Source of the DNA: Guillardia theta CCMP2712
Taxonomy: Eukaryota; Cryptophyceae; Pyrenomonadales; Geminigeraceae
Assembly: GCF_000315625.1 (NCBI RefSeq)
Contig: NW_005434615.1
Coordinates: 10,991-74,990, forward strand
DNA: 64,000 nucleotides
Direction: 5' to 3'
Of this stretch, positions 1 to 11,144 are shown one piece after another (within the stretch, counting starts at the first letter, position 1; every line of letters starts with the position of its first letter). Both the position numbers and the translations under genes were made by a program. Under the pieces are notes generated by a model. The model saw only the letters and a program-made list of their open reading frames with translations. It had not been told where the DNA came from and made no database searches.

Positions 1-106
1 TCCCTTCGCTCCCTCGAGCGCTTCCACGCTCCCTCTTCTCGTGCTCTTCTCGCTCCCTCCCTCGCTCCCTCCCTCCCTTCGTCCCTCGCTCCGTCCCTCC
101 TCGGAC
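1..106. repeat. CCCT/CTCC-rich low-complexity tract
   Basis: The plus strand is made of short ctccct / cgctccct units. On the minus strand the cysteine-rich frame stays open through it, but the reading changes from Cys-rich repeat to an Arg/Glu/Gly string straight after CTLCPRR. The switch falls at a GGAGG stretch that is shared with another repeat type in the same gene, which suggests a recombination or expansion breakpoint. It may be an expanded simple repeat inside the exon or non-coding sequence after a truncation. Confidence 0.6.
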
Positions 107-1789
107 ATAACGTGCAAGCGCCTCCGTCCGGCCCTGTGTATCCGGCGTTGCACTTGCAGTCGGACAGGGCAAGCGACCCAGCAGCACTCGACGACCTCCT
201 CGGACACGCCTGGCAGCCTGACTCTGTCGGGGACCCGTAGTATCCTGCACTGCACTCGCAGTCGATTACGTTTGTAGACCCCGCCGGCGATGTGATGCTG
301 CTGCTGTCCGCCAAGCTGCATGCAGTGCAAGCCGCCGACCCCGTCGATCCCTTGTAAGTCCCTGCTGCGCAAGGGACACAAGGACCGCCGTCCGGCCCTG
401 TGTATCCGGCGTTGCACTTGCAGTCGCTTGCAAGCACGCTGCCTGTCCCGCCATAGTCGGAGTGCTCGGGACACGCCGCACAGGCTGCGGAGCCTGCGGT
501 GGACTTGTAGGTGCCTCTCGGGCATAACGTGCAAGCGCCTCCGTCCGGCCCTGTGTATCCGGCGTTGCACTTGCATTCGGATGCAGCACTGGAACCAGTT
601 GTGTAGGTCGTTGCATTTGCAGGGCATGAGAAACAGCTCTGAGGTCCTATTGCTTGTTTGTACTTTCCTATTGCGCAGGGTTGACATTCTAGTATGGCAT
701 AGAGATAGTAGGTTTGGTACGGGCACGAGAAAGCATAATTTGGAGTTGTTACTTTCAGGGTTGCATTTGACCCCAGGGACTTAGTAACTGTGATCGTAAT
801 CTGTTTGAAGTTTGAAAAGTCACAGGAGGCACCGTCGTTCTGAAGGTAAAGCCCTGCATATACATCGTCGATGAATATTGTGATATAGTGATAACTAGTT
901 GCGAAGTCTGTTTGCATCACGTCGATGTAGAGAGTCATCGGATTGCTGGTCATGTTCACCTCAAACATGCACGAGGGTCCAATGCTCATCTGCGACTTGC
1001 ATGCTACTACATTCGAATGACCCGAAGCGCAACCGCAATCAAGCAAACTTGTAGACCCCGCCGGCGACGTGATGCTGCTGCTGTCCGCCAAGCTGCATGC
1101 AGTGCAAGCCGCCGACCCCGTCGATCCCTTGTAAGTCCCTGCTGCGCAAGGGACACAAGGACCTCCGTCCGGCCCTGTGTATCCGGCGTTGCACTTGCAG
1201 TCGCTTGCAAGCACGCTGCCTGTCCCGCCATAGTCGGAGTGCTCGGGACACGCCGCACAGGCTGCGGAGCCTGCGGTGGACTTGTAGGTGCCTCTCGGGC
1301 ATAACGTGCAAGCGCCTCCGTCCGGCCCTGTGTATCCGGCGTTGCACTTGCAGTCGGACAGGCCAAGCGACCCAGCAGCACTCGACGACCTCCTCGGACA
1401 GCTTGAACAAAATAATCCTGTCCCGTAGTATCCGGCGTTGCATCTGCATTCGTTGGCAGAGATAGAGCTATTGTTTGCAGTCGATGCTTCAACAGCACAA
1501 GACAAGCAAGCACCATCTCCAATGGTGCTCTTATACTTGCCGACGGGGCAAGCCCAACAAGAATCTGCAGGCAAGATTGCATAAAGATAATAATCTTGGT
1601 ATGCCAGCGAGAAATATATCCCAGAAGTAGTCAGACTTAAATCTGCCACAGCAGCATTTGATGCTATCGTGAGTGTCACAGTCCTGTATCCCACAGTACC
1701 ACAGGTCGATGGGTCATCTAAATACACTCCTGACATGCTCTGGCTGCCAACACGCACAGAAATACCCAGGCCCACAATGCGTTGCTTGT
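1..1789 (-). CDS. Cys-rich extracellular repeat protein (ephrin-receptor-like/GCC2_GCC3 type), partial
   Basis: One minus-strand frame is open from about 1,900 to the window edge, though it has no obvious start. It encodes alternating modules. The first kind is a beta-rich stretch of about 120 residues ending in YxxYYLYAIL (near 1,560-1,780 and 640-1,000). The second is runs of cysteine-rich repeats such as CKCNAGYTGPDGGACTLC and CAACPEHSDYGGTGSV. The pattern of paired Cys with GTYK and GS(A)AC matches the ephrin-receptor-like/GCC2_GCC3 family of cell-surface proteins; function beyond an extracellular role is unknown. A likely 3' splice acceptor lies near 1,790 (ACAAG followed by CAACGC), so upstream exons are missing or have been displaced by the kinase gene, which starts only some 25 bp away in the opposite direction. 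The 3' end lies outside the window and the last 100 bp are low complexity. Confidence 0.75.
107..1400. repeat. Near-identical intragenic repeat copies (offsets 777 and 1,194 bp)
   Basis: Bases 274-575 match 1,051-1,352 with only two mismatches by eye (t/c near 291 and g/t near 388). Bases 107-206 match 1,301-1,400 with a single mismatch. The copies cover only cysteine-rich repeat coding sequence. The beta-rich module between them is clearly homologous at protein level to its partner but strongly diverged in DNA. This is what recent duplication or gene conversion confined to the cysteine-rich units would leave. Confidence 0.85.
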
Positions 1790-1815
1790 GATCTTTGTTC
1801 GATTCATGACAGAGC

Positions 1816-2882
1816 ATGGTCCACGGAAGCGGCATTCGAACGATAGACTTTGGCTGCTTCACAGAAGTTCGCCAGATTGGTTCAGGTTCCTTCAAGCTGG
1901 TCTACAAGGCTTCATGGAAGCACACTAAGGGTAACAATACTGCCGTGGCCATTCTGCGAATCCCAGACAGCGCGTCATCGGGAAAGAAAGAAGATTTCGA
2001 ACAGGAGTTGAAGATTTTGATTCACCTTGGCAATCATCCAAACCTTCTCCGTCTTTACGGCATTACCTTGGAACCAGCTTCTAAGGACTACTGCCTGGTC
2101 ACGGCCTTTGCTCCCGAGGGATCTTTGGACAATGTGTTGATGAATCTTGCCGAGAAGAATCAAGAGATGAGTCTCTTGGCCCAGCTGTGCGCTGCATCTC
2201 AAATTTGTGACGGGATGCTGCAGCTGTCGTTGAACGGAGTTGTGCACAGAGATCTTGCTGCGAGAAACGTTTGCGTGTTCAGTTTTGACAAACAGACCAC
2301 CTACGCCTTAGTCTCAAGATAGCAGACTACGGGCTTGCTATGATTGCCATCAGAGGATACGGACAGAGCCGTGGAGAAACTATCAACACCACCAACTCCA
2401 CTGCCAGACCCATTCGTTGGATGGCGCCTGAAAGTATTAGGAGACGACAGTACTCGGAAAAGAGCGACGTGTGGGCCTTCGGTGTGACTATGTGGGAGAT
2501 CTGGAGCTACGGAGAGCTTCCGTTTTCGACAGAGGTTGATGATGCTTCTGTGGGTTCGCAGGTGCTGCAAGGAAAACGACTGCCGCAGCCCCCAGCATGC
2601 CCACCTGTTGTTTACAAGATCATGAAAGATTGCTGGATTGAAAACAAGACTGAGAGGCTCGGGTTTCATGATTTGCAGAGCTCACTTCTGGGGCAGTATG
2701 TCAGAGCTGTGGGTGAGCAGGGTTTGAAGCCCGAATGCATCATCTGCCTGGAGGGAACGGCAGAATGGGCGTTGATCCCATGCGGTCACCAATGCTTGTG
2801 TACATCGTGCAAAGACAAACTCCAGGGAAGGCCCTGTCCCATTTGTCGCTCCAACCCCACGAGCATTCAGAGGATTTTTTGA
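1816..2882 (+). CDS. Tyrosine-kinase-like domain fused to RING finger, frame broken
   Basis: The first part (from 1,816) has a glycine loop IGSGSFKLVY and the tyrosine-kinase-type catalytic loop VHRDLAARN. After about 2,300 the downstream frame continues with LKIADYGLAM (DFG replaced by DYG), RWMAPESI and SDVWAFGVTMWEIWSYGELP, completing the C-lobe. A RING finger follows: CIICLEG, IPCGHQCLCTSC and CPIC, spaced as C3HC4, ending at a stop at 2,880. The two parts are out of frame by one base near 2,300-2,320, with no room for an intron. The VAIK lysine is not where expected (TAVAILRI), so ATP handling may be impaired even if the frame is an assembly error. No transmembrane segment is seen. It could be an active kinase-E3 fusion with an assembly indel, or a decaying copy. 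The start at 1,816 is only the first Met; earlier exons are possible. Confidence 0.75.
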
Positions 2883-4690
2883 CAGGAAGAGGTTTGCTGT
2901 TTGGTGACTCCCGATGTTGTGGACTGATAGTTGATAGTACATATACTTTCATGGTGAATCTTGCATCACGGATGAGATTGCGATATCAAATATCAGTGAA
3001 AGTAGACATGCCAATGCTCATCGCCATGTAATTCTGTACACTCATGTGCTTGTGGCTTTGTTACTGAGCACCCACACTCCACGATGCTGGGCACTGAGCC
3101 TGGCATCGTGCACATGATGGTCATACATGTAGCTTTACAAGCAACCAAATCGAAGAGGCAAATAAAGATGAAGAAAGCATGAGACATCAGCTGCCTCTCT
3201 GCCAGCGAATGTATCAGCCGCATGAAAGCTGAATCATGATTGAGATCGCCAGATTCGTCTGTCGCACTGCAGTTGATTTTAGAAAACAACTCTCATGAGC
3301 TGCACTATTCGTTCTCTCAGAGTCTTCTCTCATGCGTTCCAATAGCCGTGAAGTTTTCTCTGGTTCTTTCAAGTATTGATAGTTGAAGGCTAGACTTGAA
3401 TGCCTGGCGTTGTGCATGCACTTCTCTGAGCTGTGGAAGCAGAGCCATTGCAACAAGCCCATCACAGCCAAGATGTCAAAACTGTCGGTGAAAGAAGTTC
3501 AAAAACTAATGAGGACGGAGAGTGTAACTTGCGGTTCGGAATGAATCTACAGCCAGACTCGAGTGTAACTTGTACAGAATCATAATTGTGACAATTGTAT
3601 GACATGTATGAATGAAATATATTTTATTGATGTTACTATGTCTAGAACAACAACATGCATGTGAAAGGTTGTAGTGTAATCCCAACAAAAGCATCATGAT
3701 CTAATGTCAAAATAAGGTAGCGATGCAAATGATGATGAAAACCTCAAGACGTTTACATTCGGACTAGCATCTTGCATGGCGCCACAGATGATTCAAATCA
3801 TTAAGTGCAGATCGTGAAAATCTCGAGGTGCTTGCACCGTAAAGCGGCTTGACAACTATCAGCCTTCAATCCCATGAGAAGCGATTATCGAGGTGTGAAG
3901 TATGGTGAGAACCAACCCTCAAACGTTTGGCCAGTGCGGCAGTGTGAGGGTCAAGCCTCCTCTATTCTCCTTATTGTCCTCGTACTGATTTTAACTTAAC
4001 TTTGAGTAAACTGAGTCAAGGGGATCGAAAAGAAAAAAGAAAAAAAGGGGTCAATGTGGGTGTTTTTATGCCTTCATGGTGGTGAAATCAAACAGTTGAG
4101 CTTGAGATGACGAAGACGCCTGATCTTTGCGCCTGTCGTTGGCTTGTTCTCATACTTCACATCCTTCCCGGTACAATTTCTGTGCCATGCACTTACGTCG
4201 GCTCGTCAAGACTTCACGACAGGCACTCACTCATGCTTTTTACCCTAACAATTCATGTTGAAGCTGTGCCAGAGTGATTAAAGACGTATGCCCCCCTCCC
4301 ACTTCCAATGGAGTGTACTACTTCAAGATCGACTTGGATCCAGGCGGAGGTTCAGGATCAGCTTGTTCACGAGCTTTGAAATAACGTTTCAACAAGATGT
4401 CGCAGTTGTGAAACAATCAGGCGTCATCTCGCCAGCTGATGCGGCGTGCGATGAAAGTGAAAATTGCGATGCAGCTAGCGGGCCTGGTGATTTTTGATGT
4501 TTTCATGCGGAAGGAATCAATTCTTTTTATGTTGAAAAAAGGTTACAACATTTTCATGAGCGAAGGTTGTCTCCCAACACCAGCGGCAAAGGTGATCGAT
4601 CACAACATCCTGTTCCATGCTTGACATAAGGATATGATGCGAAGGGATCGACTGTCAACAACATTGCGCCAAATGAAGATATGAAAACAT
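2883..4690. other. No convincing gene
   Basis: AT-richer sequence with only short open frames of about 60-100 codons and no recognisable domain. A purine run (about 4,028-4,048) and several GT/AG pairs are present, but I could not join exons into a protein I recognise. It may hold UTRs or unrecognised small exons. Confidence 0.5.
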
Positions 4691-4959
4691 ATAAGGTGCT
4701 TTGTTGATTTCATCAACATGTTTCTCTGATCGTCGTCTGCATCTCCAGTCTTTAGACCTGAAAGCAAACGAATTCAAGCGATATTACATTGCAGTGAGCA
4801 AAAAACCAACAGTCGCGGCTGGAGACGCAGCATGCTCAATGGCTTTGAAGATCGGAGAAATCTGTGAAAGGATAGTTCTGTACTTGTTCTCTGCCAACAC
4901 ATTTCACAGACACGGGAAGCCGACAATCCTGTGTTATTTATGAGTATTTCCCAAACGTC

Positions 4960-5354
4960 ACTTCACAGATTCCATTTTGCATCCCTCCTGCCCCATTGGT
5001 CCCTGAAGGCCAAGTAGTGCTGCATGACATCATAGGGTACCCATGGTGACTTGAAACAGGGACTGTGGATAGTGTTTGTTCCTATTGCTGCAGGGCTCTT
5101 GGCAGGATATTTGATCTGGAAGGTAAGTTTTAGTGATCTTTGCAACCTACAGGTGGTTCTAATGGCAGAGTGAGTAGCTTATCAAGTGGAGAGATCTCAG
5201 ACGAAGAGCTCAACTTGTTTGTGAGAACAGTGAGCTTGAATTTCGTCTATCTTTGGAGAAGGCAAGCACACACTTTCGTCGAATTCAAAACTTGTACATA
5301 GCTTATGGACTGTTTGCAGAAGGTGGCAATCAAGAGTCAAAATATCCGAGAGGC
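4960..5354 (+). CDS. Possible small multi-exon membrane protein (fragmentary)
   Basis: An exon-like stretch encodes GLWIVFVPIAAGLLAGYLIW (5,057-5,116), a convincing transmembrane helix, and is followed by a consensus donor gtaagt. Downstream, an open frame reads RAQLVCENSELEFRLSLEKA, which looks helical. Upstream, after a CACAG acceptor near 4,967, is IPFCIPPAPLVPEGQVVLHD. I cannot join these pieces with normal intron lengths: the candidate introns would be only about 14-31 nt. The boundaries and even the gene are therefore uncertain. No family recognised. Confidence 0.3.
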
Positions 5355-5399
5355 TCCTATTGACTCTCAGGGGGCAAGCGTGGACCATCAGGTATTTGC

Positions 5400-5870
5400 A
5401 ACGTCAGGCAAATAGTTGGATTTTAAATCTTCATTTGCAAGGCTCGATCCTTTCATGCAATACGCAACGTTGAGGGAGTGACACATTGAGCACGAGCGCA
5501 GAAAGAAGATACCAAGTTGAATTCTCGACCCGAGAAGACGCCATTCCAGCTGCTCATGTAGATGGGAAATCATCCTTCAGTTCGTCCATGTCACTTCCGC
5601 AAGACAGCACACATTCGATCCACGTTGAAATTTAGATTATGTAATGTAGTACAACGAATACATTATAGGTGATAAGGAAAGGTCAAGTGCTGAGCTGAGA
5701 TCTATCCTCACAAGGCTGATTCTTGCGATGTACGATCTGATTTTGAACATGTTTTCCTTGGTGCAGGACGTTGAACACATTCCGCCACAAAACAAACTAC
5801 TAGGCACTTATCTGACATCATCCGTTCAATGAAAATGCTGGGATAAGAAAGCGGCAAACAAACCCCCAAT
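5400..5870. other. No gene seen
   Basis: Short frames only. The right end probably contains the 3' UTR of the TAF11 gene, which ends at 5,875 on the minus strand. Confidence 0.4.
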
Positions 5871-5874
5871 ATCT

Positions 5875-7267
5875 TTATCTATTGAAGCGTGCACGAGGGA
5901 CTCCTGATTCGGGGACCTTGCCTTCAAGAAGCATTCTTCGATATGCCTCCTGTATGTGCCTGAGTTTGTTATCAGAGATTTTCAATGCCAGACTTAATTC
6001 AGACATGGAACTTACCTCGGCTGCAACGGTTCCGCGCCATCTTGGCATTCGCCCCACTCTTGACGAACAACACGCGCTGTATCTATAATTTCTCCGACAA
6101 AGATCTTGGCAATTCCTGCCATGGTGAAAAGTACAGGCTTTCTGATGTTTCCAGCTGGAATTTCTGAAATCTGCGAAGCAAATCATATAACACAATCGAA
6201 ATAATCAACCACTTACCTGGGAAATCATCGACTTGATCACATTATCATTGAATTTTGACTGCCTGTGACACGTCATCGAGTGAAGGGAAGTTGTTAGAAC
6301 TTGCCTCATGGCAGTGTATCGCTTCCAATCTTCTTCGGAAGCAGTCTTCAAGAGCATCGATTCTCTGGCCTTCTGAGCTTCTTTGAACTTTTCATCCTGC
6401 TCATAAGACTGTTAACTGATACAGCATGATTTCGCGGAGAACCACACACCAATGCTGTCTCAGCATCTTCGGGATCTACCATTCTTTAGAATAGATCAAG
6501 ATGATGACAAAGCCATTTCTCACCTTCGTCATCTGATAGCTCTCCATCGACGTCTTTCTTCTCGCTAGCCTCAAGGTCCTTCTTGTCCAAATCAAGGTCA
6601 TCCTGTCAAACGGACATGCAAACGTTAAGGAATGAGGCAGGAGTCATGACGATGATTTGATCACACCTTATCTTTATCAACTCCGCTGTCCTTTTTGCTC
6701 GGTGACTTACTGGATGTTTCTGCGCCATCCTTCGACATCGAAAAAACAAAACAATCTCACTTCACAAACTGTGTGGTTCCGCATTGAATACCTGCTTCTT
6801 TTCACCGGAGGGCTTCTTCTTCTTCGATTTCTTCTTCGGAGGCTGAGGTTTACCTCTGAAATGTGAAGTTTAAGTCCTTTAAGACCGCTCTATGTTGCTC
6901 TGTGCTCACCCTTCTCCAGAGACTGATTCATTCTCTTTCACACTTTCCGATACATCGTCTCGTTTACTTTTCTTGCTTTTCTCGGGAGAAGGTTGCGGTT
7001 TGTTTGAATGCGATGAAACAGCTATACTTCTAATGTCAGAAGAATGGCTGGAGCCTGTTCCTTGAAACGATTGCAAGTTCGAGGAGAAGGTTGGCAGTGA
7101 CTGTTTCACCCTGAAAAATTTCCCGATATCAGTTTCTCTCAAAACGTCATACTGGCATTGATCAAGAACCTCATCAATGTCAAGCACATATCTATCACTG
7201 CCTTCCTCTCGTCTACTTCCATCGCTTACATGTCTTCGTCGACATCCACATCTTCCTCATCCGCCAT
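5875..7267 (-). CDS. TAF11: TFIID subunit TAF11 (TAFII28-like), multi-exon
   Basis: The minus strand starts at MADEEDVDVDED (ATG at 7,265-7,267) and runs through about eight exons separated by introns of roughly 30-70 nt. The N-terminal half is acidic and Lys/Ser-rich (for example KPQPPKKKSKKKKPSGEKKQ). The C-terminal half is the TAF11 histone fold: DWKRYTAMRQSKFNDNVIKS, then FTMAGIAKIFVGEIID, then RVVRQEWGECQDGAEPLQP, and after a last intron HIQEAYRRMLLEGKVP. In other eukaryotes this fold pairs with TAF13 in the general transcription factor TFIID. One exon junction (about 6,258-6,299) works best as a GC-AG intron. The acceptor near 6,482 must be used three bases past an AATGGTAG run to avoid a stop. 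Identification rests on motif order matching the family closely; exact exon edges are my reading. Confidence 0.88.
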
Positions 7268-7444
7268 GGTTTGGGAATGCTGGAGTACCCTACCCCCGCA
7301 CTACTACCTATCAAGCGATACCAACTTTGAGTAAAAGCACTGTTCTCTGGTGACCGTGTGAAGGGTACTTTGACGAACATTACGAAGGGGAATGGAGGGG
7401 TGGGCGAGCGATTACATAAAAGGTGGGATCCCGGTCCTTGCTCT
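7268..7444. promoter_or_regulatory. Short divergent spacer (TAF11 / mitochondrial carrier)
   Basis: Only 177 bp separate the start codon of TAF11 (minus) from that of the carrier (plus), so both promoters must lie here. No clear TATA box is visible. If the carrier starts at the upstream in-frame Met at 7,358 the spacer shrinks to 90 bp. Confidence 0.5.
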
Positions 7445-8771
7445 ATGGTGCTATCACAGTCTGCGATTGCTGGAGTGGCGGGAATGGTGGGAGGCATGAG
7501 CCAAGTGAGTTCAAGTCATGCTCAAACCCCTCAGCTTCATCCTGCTCACATTCTCCTTGGTGACTTTGACTTTTGATGGGATGAAAGGTACTTGCAGAAC
7601 AACCCTTCGACACGCTAAAAACAAGAGCTCAAGTCAAACGAGGCTCACCCCCAAGCATTTTTGAGCTGTTGCACAGTAACCCTGACCCTGCTCCTGGTAA
7701 ATGGTCAGAATCAAAAAGTTGTCGGTCTGTTCTCCGTTCGTCGAATGGACGCCTTCATCATCTGCCTATTAAGTAAGAACGATAACAGTCTTACAAATTT
7801 TCGATCCAACTCTTTCTGCAGTTTGCATGGAGTGTTATCTCTCTTACAGGGGTTGAGCCCTCGACTCATAAGCTATGGTGCTCAATGAGATTTCTATCAC
7901 GTTGAATTTAACCCTTGTCTCTTACAAGGATTTGTAAAATTTTCACTTTTCTCGTGGTGAAAATCAATCTTGTGCTGAACGATAATCCTCACAGCTGCCT
8001 TTAGGTATGAGACATTCCTTCAAAAAACAAATAATAATGCAACCCTTTCTGGGGCTTTAGCTGGAGCGGGAAATACCGTGCAGTATCCTCACACTGTGGG
8101 AAGAACCTGATTTTCTGTTCAGGTTGTCAGTTGTCCGCAAGATGTCTTGAAATCTCGACTTCAAGTGCAACACAGAAATCAGAAGGTTCTGGGCCACATT
8201 TATCGTGAAATTCAACACCTTAGATCCTCAATTGGGATTTTTCGGGGCTTGTATTTGGGTTGGAGCACCCTACTTCTACGTGATACGCTTGGATATGCAT
8301 TTTTGTATACGACTTTCCAATATGGCAAGCAGCGAAAGGTTCCGGACTCATATTCTTGTTTTCATACCAGCCGTTTGTTTCATGATACAAGATGTGCATC
8401 TGACAGATACCTGCATATGCAATTGGAGGTGCGGCTGGTCTGGCTTTCTATCTTCCGACGTTACCTATAGACAGAGTGAAAACTGTGATAATGACTCAAG
8501 TACGGGAATTCGTTTTAATTGATTGCTTTGCATTCACCGATCTTGACTTATTTAGGGCAGGAGCTGAAGTCTCCCGAACTTCTGATTCGACCTCTTGATT
8601 GTTTGAAGGATTTGGTCCAGAAGGAGGGGATTGCGGGATTGTAAATTCTTCAATTTGATCATGGCTAAGTGCATCAAGAGTAACATGGCTTCCTTGACCA
8701 GATATCGAGGTGCCCTACCAACGATGTGTAAGACGTTCGTTGGACAGACCGTAATAGCACAGCCTAGGTGA
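7445..8771 (+). CDS. Mitochondrial carrier family (SLC25) protein
   Basis: Three carrier signature motifs appear in order in separate exons: EQPFDTLKTRAQ (about 7,597-7,632), SCPQDVLKSRLQVQ (about 8,136-8,170) and LPIDRVKTVIMTQ (about 8,460-8,500). Each is preceded by a Gly/Ala-rich helix (IAGVAGMVGGMSQ, GALAGAGNT, IGGAAGLAFYLPT). Carriers of this family are six-helix antiporters of the inner mitochondrial membrane. The C-terminus reads GLYRGALPTMCKTFVGQTV and stops at 8,769-8,771. At least seven introns are implied. The join around 7,697-7,822 is one base out in my reading, so that exon is unresolved. Substrate cannot be assigned; the motifs are in the range of carnitine/amino-acid carriers. 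Confidence 0.83.
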
Positions 8772-9030
8772 ATGATATCGTTGACCGTTTTCTGACAGGT
8801 TGCTTTGACTGCTTACGACGCCATTTTCCAAAATTTGACACGATGGAGAGATTCAAAGGCAACATCAATACATTCTTACAACTGATTCTTTGAGTCAAGA
8901 CTCGAGAGATTCTGCACGCCCAGTCACGGACTGGAGCACTGCAGCACCCGGGCCTTACCCGCCGGTACGGATCCGAGCCCCGCCTCGCTGACAGTGAGTC
9001 AGGTGTGGCAGTCAGGCCCGCCTCAGGCAC

Positions 9031-10937
9031 TTGGCAGTTATGCGAAGATCATCAAGTGTAACGGTGGCGGCCCCCATGCTGAAGATGCGGCGGGTGGTTC
9101 TAATTTGTTGTGGCTTCGTGCTGCTGCCATGCTCCCTGCGGGCTGCCTGCTTGCAAGCCTCTCACTTGTCAGCACCCGATTGCTCATATACTGCTAGAAG
9201 ATTGATTCCAGGATGTGCTACCGTTGCAGAAGCGGCCTTTGCTGCGCTTCACTTGCCCTCGAACAAGCGAGATCATTCCTTGGCCATATCGTCCTTTGCC
9301 TGCAAGTTTGGATCAGAACGACCGGCGACAAAGAAGTCATCTTCGTTTTCAAATCGAACGCCAAGTAAAGGATTGTCCACGCAGAATAAAAAGGTTCTTT
9401 TACCTGCGAAACAAAGGGGCGGTCTGAGCAGGAAGGAATGGGACCTTGCGGTAAAGATAGCAGGTCCAAAAACGAGCCCGGGGCAGCTGGCAAAAATGAT
9501 GGACATGGCCAAAAATGGAAAATTCAATGAGCTGGAAGTTATTTGGGAGCGAGAAGGAGCAAGCAAGAATGAGGTCAAGCGCAGAACAAAGATTACAAAG
9601 GAAATTTTCGCCGGGAGCAATCAAAGCGGGCCTCAGAATGTAGTTGCTGCAACCCAGAGCGAGCTGCGTTGCGTTCATTTCGGAGCTTGTCCCGGCTGCA
9701 TTGTAGAAGCAAATCTCCATGATACTCCCACGATCAACGAAGCCAAAATGTTTCTTGGCGCCCTCACGAAGCAAGCTGGAAGGGAATTTGAAGTGAATAT
9801 GGGACAGATACATCGTTGGAGGACATTGGCAAAGCTTGCGGTGAGTCCTACTAACAATGAAATGGGGTTCGAGATAGGGCTCTACAAGTCGGGGACTCAC
9901 GATGTCTTAGCCATTCCGAGATGCCGGGTACACCACCCGAGCATCAATGAAGCTGTCTCAATCCTTCAAGAAGAGATGCTTGCAGTTGGTATACAAGCAT
10001 ATGACGAGAAGAGCAGTGAAGGACACCTTCGATATGTGCAAATGATGGTAGAAAGACACTCTAACAAGGTTCAGATGACGATGGTGTGGAATGCGGAGAA
10101 TTTTCGTGATGCCTCACCGCAAGCCCAGTTGCTCGTGAAGAGGTTGAAGCTTTACGACATCTTTCACAGCATCTGGATCAACTATCGTACTGGAACAGGG
10201 AACGTTATTTTTAACCGTGATGAGAAGAAGTGGCAACTTCTTATAGGGCCAAAATATGTTGCAGAAAGGATTGAGGCTGGCCTCAACTTGAGTTTTCCTA
10301 TTGCGCCCAGCATGTTTCGGCAGGGGAATTTGGAGCAGTTCACTGCGATCATTCAAAAAGTAGAAACTTTTATTGAGCCTGGCTCAAAGGTTTGCGAACT
10401 TTATGCAGGAGCAGGAATGGTGGGCTTAAGTGCAGCTCTTCAAAATTGTGAATGGCTAAGGTGCTCCGACGAGAATCCAGCAAATCTTGACGCTTTCCTT
10501 GCAACAAAGCAATCTTTGCCAATAGATTTGAAGAGAAAGGCCTATTACACAACTTCTTCGGCAGAAGAAGCAATAGAGGATGGCCAAGTGGACGGGGCTG
10601 ATGTTCTGATTGTTGATCCTCCACGAAAAGGACTTGAATTGTTGGCTCATTGGATTCAATCAAAAAGTCCTACGGAGTTGAAAAAGGTGAGCTCCAGTCT
10701 CGGATTAGAAATTCAATTGACGAAGTTTTACAGGTGATTTACATCAGCTGTGGATTCAAAGCTCTCAAGGAAGATTTGAAGGTGATGTTGTCTGGCAACA
10801 AGTAAGTGCTTTGAAACCTAAGGAATATTCTAACGATCTGACTTGGCATCAGATGGAAATTGACGCATGCCGAAGGACATGTACTGTTTCCTGGCTCGGA
10901 TCACATAGAATGTCTTGTCGTGCTCGAAAAGCTTTAA
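9031..10937 (+). CDS. RNA m5U methyltransferase, Fe-S (RlmC/RlmD-like) type, possibly organellar
   Basis: The exons 9,031-10,686, 10,734-10,801 and 10,853-10,937 join to 602 codons with the frame preserved. Features in order: a hydrophobic N-terminus (RRVVLICCGFVLLPCSLRAA, about residues 20-40) that could be an ER signal before a plastid transit peptide; a cysteine cluster RCVHFGACPGC with a further Cys in IPRCRVHHP, the pattern of the [4Fe-4S] RumA/RlmC group; SAM-binding VCELYAGAGMVGLSAA; VDPPRKGL; and the catalytic Cys in YISCGFKALKEDL. The usual Asn after that Cys is Gly here. The end LFPGSDHIECLVVLEKL is the family's normal C-terminus. It should methylate C5 of a uridine in rRNA or tRNA. 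Organelle targeting is inference, because no clear Phe-led cleavage site is visible. Starts at 9,031 and 9,076 are both possible. Confidence 0.86.
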
Positions 10938-11144
10938 AAACGATTCTTTGGCTAAATTGTACGTAGTGTGAGGGATGGCGAAAACGTTATGATAAAATGA
11001 AAACATGGGAAAGAATACATGGAGGAAGAAACATCGAGGAAGAAACATCGAGGAGAAAATGCACAGAATGTTTGAAGCTGTTGCTCGGTATTCTAGAGAT
11101 TTCACTCGCCATTGAAACTAGTTTACACTGAGAGCTACACGAGT

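Noticed and set aside
1007-1582. 191-codon minus frame over the Cys-rich repeats
   Set aside because: A neighbouring frame of the same strand gives the regular CxC and GTYK repeats, so this one is a shadow.
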